From Deltaproteobacteria bacterium (GTDB lineage Bacteria > Myxococcota > JACRCW01): 54,417 nt of DNA. The DNA lies in NCBI GenBank assembly GCA_016218805.1, contig JACRCW010000073.1, positions 1-54,417 on the forward strand. The letters are read 5' to 3'. The translations under genes and the position numbers were made by a program. Below the pieces are notes generated by a model that was given only the letters and a program-made list of their open reading frames with translations, made no database searches and had not been told where the DNA came from. Position 1 is the first letter of the stretch; every line of letters starts with the position of its first letter. Positions 54,289 to 54,417 of the stretch are shown here, piece after piece.

Positions 54289-54417
54289 TCAGAAACCGCG
54301 TGGGAATGGTGCGGAACGCGTGCGGGCACGGGAGATGTTCACCGCGGCAAGACCGATGGTGAAGGGTCTTCGGCCAGGTCCGGAGATCGAGTAGTCAGGC
54401 CAGGTCGTCGGAAGTGA

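Overview
This 54.4 kb window is high-GC DNA, with third codon positions dominated by G and C in almost every real gene. It most resembles a Myxococcota chromosome segment. The reasons are the number of signal-peptide lipoproteins (about ten, several with Ser/Gly/Ala-rich linkers and thrombospondin type-3 or Cys-rich modules), an FHA-GAF-sigma54 activator, PilZ-domain proteins, a cytochrome b558-type succinate dehydrogenase and a double-length ThyX. The phylum assignment is an inference from gene content. No rRNA, insertion sequence, prophage or CRISPR array is visible.

Layout, left to right. 0.2-1.5 kb: a frameshifted HipA-like kinase translationally coupled to a small partner. 1.6-7.2 kb: surface or lipoprotein genes, including a VWA/TSP3 protein, and a small receiver-like protein. 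7.5-13.0 kb: an FHA-GAF-sigma54 regulator divergent from sdhCAB. 13.1-16.5 kb: acyl-CoA ligase, acyl-CoA dehydrogenase and a ferredoxin, transcribed leftwards. 16.5-25.0 kb: a sugar-uptake operon (glucodextranase C-type domain protein, outer-membrane porin, MalK-type ATPase, MalE-MalF fusion, MalG-type permease). 25.0-29.1 kb: envelope proteins of unknown role. 29.1-34.6 kb: two-domain ThyX, an MBL hydrolase, a lipoprotein hydrolase, a Fur-box-controlled lipoprotein and an epoxide-hydrolase-like enzyme. 34.7-36.2 kb: an ECF sigma, anti-sigma and Spy-like operon. 36.3-38.5 kb: 3-oxoacid CoA-transferase and an O-methyltransferase. 38.8-42.3 kb: ParA, PilZ, two small genes and mnmA. 42.4-46.0 kb: a di-haem cytochrome, lipoproteins and an RNase H-like nuclease. 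46.1-50.2 kb: icd, dnaJ, small genes and tRNA-Arg. 50.2-52.9 kb: thiolase, a lipoprotein and 3-hydroxybutyryl-CoA dehydrogenase. 53.1-54.4 kb: tRNA-Lys, tRNA-Glu and a disrupted kinase-like gene of different base composition.

The metabolic genes fit together. Succinate and isocitrate dehydrogenases serve the TCA cycle. The thiolase, 3-hydroxyacyl-CoA dehydrogenase, CoA-transferase, acyl-CoA ligase and acyl-CoA dehydrogenase serve fatty-acid or ketone-body (acetoacetyl-CoA) turnover. The ABC operon adds oligosaccharide uptake.

Three signals stand out. First, a family of four two-hairpin intergenic repeats whose stems covary between copies; two copies lie inverted and in frame inside the N-terminal coding region of the MalE-MalF fusion. 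Second, a near-consensus Fur box set as a perfect 29-bp palindrome upstream of an unassigned lipoprotein. Third, disrupted reading frames confined to the two ends of the window, which suggests consensus errors at contig ends as readily as gene decay.
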